From positions 1 to 8,165 of the forward strand of contig JAJZHV010000039.1 in NCBI GenBank assembly GCA_021804345.1: a stretch of 8,165 bases of DNA. The letters run 5' to 3'. Positions 5,580 through 8,165 of this stretch are shown here, one piece after another. A program made the position numbers and the translations under genes. This DNA is from Pseudomonadota bacterium. Its GTDB lineage: Bacteria > Pseudomonadota > Gammaproteobacteria > Burkholderiales > Ferrovaceae. The notes below the pieces were generated by a model, which had not been told where the DNA came from, did no database searches, and saw only the letters and a program-made list of their open reading frames with translations. How positions within the stretch are numbered: position 1 is the first letter of the stretch; every line of letters starts with the position of its first letter.

Positions 5580-7339
5580 GAGGCGCGTCGCAAGGGAGAC
5601 TCATGCTGCTGAATCAGGGTAATAAAGGCCTCTTCCATGGAGAGGTGCTCCTGATCCGGACGCGCCGCCAGGGCACGAACACTGTGCGGGGTCCCCTGAG
5701 CCAGAATTTCCCCCAGGGACATCAGGACCAGTTGGTCGCAGTACTCCGCTTCTTCCATGAAGTGGGTGGTGATCATGACCGTGACACCGGCATCGGCCAG
5801 TTGATTGATGCGATTCCAGAATTCACGCCGTGCCAGGGGGTCGACCCCCGAGGTGGGCTCATCCAGAAACAAAATGAGCGGCTCATGCATCAAGGCGCAG
5901 GCCAACGCCAGGCGTTGCTTGTAACCCAGGGGGAGATCCTGGCTGTTGGCTTGGGCAAAAGGTGCCAGCTCGAATTCCTCCAGCGCCCAGCGCATGCGGG
6001 CTTTTTTCTGTGGGCCGCGCAAACCGTACAGTGAGGAAAAAAAAGCGAGATTTTGCTGAACGCTCAAATGCCCATACAAGGAAAATTTTTGCGAGACATA
6101 GCCCAGGTGTTGTCGCACCTGTGCCGCCGCCCGCCCCAGTGGCTCTCCGGCAACGCGCAAGGTTCCCGAGGTGGGGGACAGTAAGCCACAGAGCATGTGG
6201 AAGGTGGTTGTTTTGCCCGCTCCATTGGCGCCTAATAGCCCAAAAATCTGTCCCCGCAAGACGGTGAAGCTGATGCCCTTGACTGCCTCGAAGGCGCCAA
6301 AGCGTCGAACCAGCGCTTGCACCTCAATCACCACCTCGGGGCTGAAGGCCGGCTGGGGCGCCAAGGGGTTGGACACGGGAGCAGAGGGGGCGGGGTGCAC
6401 GCTGCTTGTACTGGCGCTGCGCTGCGCCTGGGTTAAACGCGCCACAAAAGCATCTTCAAAGCGCGGAGCAACCAGCGTCCACTGTTCCGGGGGCTGTGTG
6501 AGGGCTCGGGGCTCCTGGCAGACCACACGCACCCCATCCGCCTGAATGGTGGCATCCAGCACGCCCATGCGCTGCCGCAACTGGGCCTGCAGGGCGCGGC
6601 GCGACTGCTCCGGATGCGTGACGCGAAAACAGCAGCCCTGCAAAGGGGCTGTCATGACTGGGTGCGGCGCCTGGGTCAGCAAGCGCCCTTCATGCAGCAG
6701 GAGAAGATCATCACAGCGTTCGGCCTCATCCAGATAGGCCGTGCTGACCAGAACGCTCAATCCTTGCTGGCGTAGCCCCAGAATGATGTGCCACAGTTCC
6801 CGCCGTGAGATGGGGTCCACGCCCACCGTGGGCTCATCGAGCAGCAGCAGGGCAGGGGCACGCAGCAGGGCACAGGCCAGACCCAGTTTCTGTTTCATGC
6901 CTCCCGACAGTTGCCCCGCACGCCGCGCGCCAAAGGGCCCCAAGGCTGTCAGGGTGAGCAATTCCTCCTGGCGCAGCCGTTGCTGGGTCCTATCCAGGCC
7001 CTGCAAGGCGGCGTACAGGTCCAGGTTCTCCTGCACCGTCAACTCTTCGTAGAGACCAAAGCGTTGCGGCATGTACCCGATCTGTTGGTGGATCTGTGCC
7101 CCCTGGGTGCGGCTATTCAGCCCTAGAACGCGCACTTCCCCCTGATCCGGGTGCAGCAGACTGGCGGCTAAGCGCATGAGCGTGGTCTTGCCCGCTCCAT
7201 CCGGCCCCAGCAAGCCCGTCACGCGCCCCCGGGCCACGTGCACAGTCACCGCCTTCAGGGCCCAAACCGGTTGCCCGGCCCGTTGGAATCGTTTACTGCA
7301 GGCGACCAGTTCCAGCGCAGCGGACGAGGCGGTGTCCAT
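5576..7339 (-). CDS. ybhF: Double ABC ATPase of the exporter, YbhF-like (two fused nucleotide-binding domains)
   Basis: A 587-residue cytoplasmic ATPase with two nucleotide-binding domains (E. coli YbhF is 578) joined by a Pro/Ser/Ala-rich linker (about 305-333). Domain 1 has Walker A GPDGAGKT (45-52), signature LSGGMKQ (144-150), Walker B LLLLDEPT (164-171), and Ala201 where the H-loop His is expected (STAYLDEAE). Domain 2 has Walker A GANGAGKT (370-377), a non-canonical signature LPLGYKQ (469-475), Walker B ILFLDEPT (489-496) and a normal H-loop His526 (TTHFMEEAE). Length, absence of a fused permease domain (unlike RbbA), and these exact variants point to YbhF. It powers the two permeases encoded next. 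The ATG at 7339 is 3 nt after the adaptor stop with only a weak ribosome site, so coupling to the adaptor is likely. Confidence 0.93.
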   Translation of the reverse strand: MDTASSAALELVACSKRFQRAGQPVWALKAVTVHVARGRVTGLLGPDGAGKTTLMRLAASLLHPDQGEVRVLGLNSRTQGAQIHQQIGYMPQRFGLYEELTVQENLDLYAALQGLDRTQQRLRQEELLTLTALGPFGARRAGQLSGGMKQKLGLACALLRAPALLLLDEPTVGVDPISRRELWHIILGLRQQGLSVLVSTAYLDEAERCDDLLLLHEGRLLTQAPHPVMTAPLQGCCFRVTHPEQSRRALQAQLRQRMGVLDATIQADGVRVVCQEPRALTQPPEQWTLVAPRFEDAFVARLTQAQRSASTSSVHPAPSAPVSNPLAPQPAFSPEVVIEVQALVRRFGAFEAVKGISFTVLRGQIFGLLGANGAGKTTTFHMLCGLLSPTSGTLRVAGEPLGRAAAQVRQHLGYVSQKFSLYGHLSVQQNLAFFSSLYGLRGPQKKARMRWALEEFELAPFAQANSQDLPLGYKQRLALACALMHEPLILFLDEPTSGVDPLARREFWNRINQLADAGVTVMITTHFMEEAEYCDQLVLMSLGEILAQGTPHSVRALAARPDQEHLSMEEAFITLIQQHESPLRRAS

Positions 7340-7342
7340 AAC

Positions 7343-8165
7343 CTAGGCGCCGCACCCGTGAGGCGGGATGGCGTCGGGAAGCGCGTCCAGGGGAATCCGG
7401 ACGCTTGCGGGCATGCCCAGGCGTAATCGATGGCCGGGGTTGCAGGCATAAATTCGCAGGCGATACATGAGTTCCGTGCGTAATTCGGGAGTTTCCACTG
7501 TTTTGGGGGTGAATTCGGCCGTGGGGGAGATGAAGCCGACCCAGGCTTGCAGCCGTTCACCAGGCCAGGAATCGGTTTCAATCCAGGCGCGGGTGCCGGG
7601 TTTGATCCGGCCCAGGGCGTTTTCTGGAAGCCAGGCCCGAATCCATACGGGATTATCCAGGGCCAGGGTGAGTACCGGTGTTTGGGGCGAGGCCATGGCG
7701 CCGGGTTCCAGAATACGCGCCTGAATGGTGCCGGCTTCGGGGGCAAGCACCTGGGTGTCTGCCAGGTCCTTTGTACTCAGAGCCAGGGTTGCCCGATCGG
7801 CTTCTAGGGTGTGACGTGCGCTGTCAATGTCTTCCTGGCGCGGCCCCAATACCATCAGTTTCAGGGCCTGTTGGGCATGTTCCAGGGTGGCCTGGGCCGT
7901 TTTAAGAGTGGTCTCGGCGTTATCCAGGTTTTGCCTAGGAACGAAATGCTGTCGTTCCAATTCCCGCTGACGTTGTGCGCTCAGCTGGGCAATAGTCACA
8001 TTGGCCTGGGCCGCCGCCACGTCAGCCCGAGCCTGGGCGATTTCTTCCGGGCGCGAGCCCGCCTGCAAGCGCGCCAATACCCGGTCCTGGGCGGCTACCT
8101 GGGCCTGGGAGCGGCGCAAGGCCTCACGAAAACGGTCAGGCTCCAGTTCGGCTAAAAGATCGGAA
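7343..8165 (-). CDS. ybhG: Periplasmic adaptor (HlyD/membrane-fusion family), YbhG-like, 5' end missing
   Basis: 273 residues are visible; the frame is open to the window edge, and by comparison with YbhG (about 332 residues) some 70 N-terminal residues, including the membrane anchor, are missing. In order: the end of the first lipoyl half (LLAELEP, visible residues 3-9), a long two-stranded helical hairpin rich in Ala/Gln/Arg (about 11-130, with GSRPEEIAQA and GPRQEDIDSA at equivalent places), the second lipoyl half (VLAPEAGTIQARILEPGA, 139-156), and a beta-barrel region with the diagnostic VGFISPTAEFTPKTVETPEL (209-228) nearly as in E. coli YbhG. It should link the inner-membrane exporter to the periplasm or an outer-membrane channel. 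A TTG at 8119 is an internal codon, not the start. The first ~9 bases at the edge may be adapter, so the first two or three residues are doubtful. Confidence 0.9.
   Translation of the reverse strand, partial: SDLLAELEPDRFREALRRSQAQVAAQDRVLARLQAGSRPEEIAQARADVAAAQANVTIAQLSAQRQRELERQHFVPRQNLDNAETTLKTAQATLEHAQQALKLMVLGPRQEDIDSARHTLEADRATLALSTKDLADTQVLAPEAGTIQARILEPGAMASPQTPVLTLALDNPVWIRAWLPENALGRIKPGTRAWIETDSWPGERLQAWVGFISPTAEFTPKTVETPELRTELMYRLRIYACNPGHRLRLGMPASVRIPLDALPDAIPPHGCGA
8157..8165. other. Probable sequencing-adapter remnant at contig end
   Basis: The last nine bases, AGATCGGAA, equal the first nine bases of the Illumina TruSeq adapter and lie exactly at the window end. In the adaptor protein they would give Ser-Asp before LLAEL, where this family normally has Gly first. 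An exact 9-mer at a contig terminus is unlikely by chance, but it does leave the reading frame open, so it is not proven. Confidence 0.55.

Noticed and set aside
1..8165. Mobile element, CRISPR array, tRNA/rRNA, toxin-antitoxin or a new defence system
   Set aside because: No direct repeats with spacers, terminal inverted repeats, transposase or recombinase motifs, or structured-RNA signatures were seen. All long stretches are covered by known envelope and transport families.

Overview
Most of this window (about 331-8165) is a tightly packed, entirely minus-strand stretch from a proteobacterium of moderate GC. The gene types point to Gammaproteobacteria or Acidithiobacillia: a YbhGFSR-type exporter, a long-form SppA, a PsiE-family protein and a DUF4156 lipoprotein. 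The genus cannot be fixed from sequence alone. The first ~290 bases are different. They are very GC-rich (about 75% in the first 60 bases), have almost only G/C at codon third positions, and encode the C-terminal part of an NmrA-like NAD(P)-binding protein of the actinobacterial style. A run of 23 C separates the two parts, so the window is probably a chimeric contig and the left end should not be read as a genomic neighbour of the rest.

Layout, right to left in the direction of transcription. (1) 8165-3352 is a four-gene ABC-2 export operon homologous to E. coli ybhG-ybhF-ybhS-ybhR: a periplasmic adaptor (5' end missing at the window edge), a double ATPase, and two ABC-2 permeases. The genes are separated by 3 nt or overlap by 4 nt and 1 nt. 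(2) 3351-3213 is a 139-base gap with a perfect TATAAT -10 hexamer and a 13-base palindrome at the predicted start point. (3) 3212-490 is a second co-directional group: a PsiE-family membrane protein, signal peptide peptidase SppA (starts overlap by 4 nt), and a small DUF4156 lipoprotein. (4) 489-331 is an AT-rich intergenic region with a strong Fur box inside a plausible leftward promoter. It is followed by the first ~17 codons of an unknown gene that runs into the C tract and is lost.

How the parts work: the adaptor, ATPase and two permeases should form one inner-membrane exporter reaching into the periplasm; the E. coli homologue has been linked to drug and cation export. PsiE-like protein, SppA and the lipoprotein are envelope proteins that may be co-transcribed. 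SppA degrades leftover signal peptides in the inner membrane.

No new biological system is evident. The most interesting points are the double ATPase, whose two non-consensus motifs fall in the same composite ATP site, the Fur-controlled gene cut off at the junction, the palindrome at the psiE promoter, and signs of sequencing artefact at the C tract and at the extreme right end (a 9-base match to the start of the Illumina TruSeq adapter).
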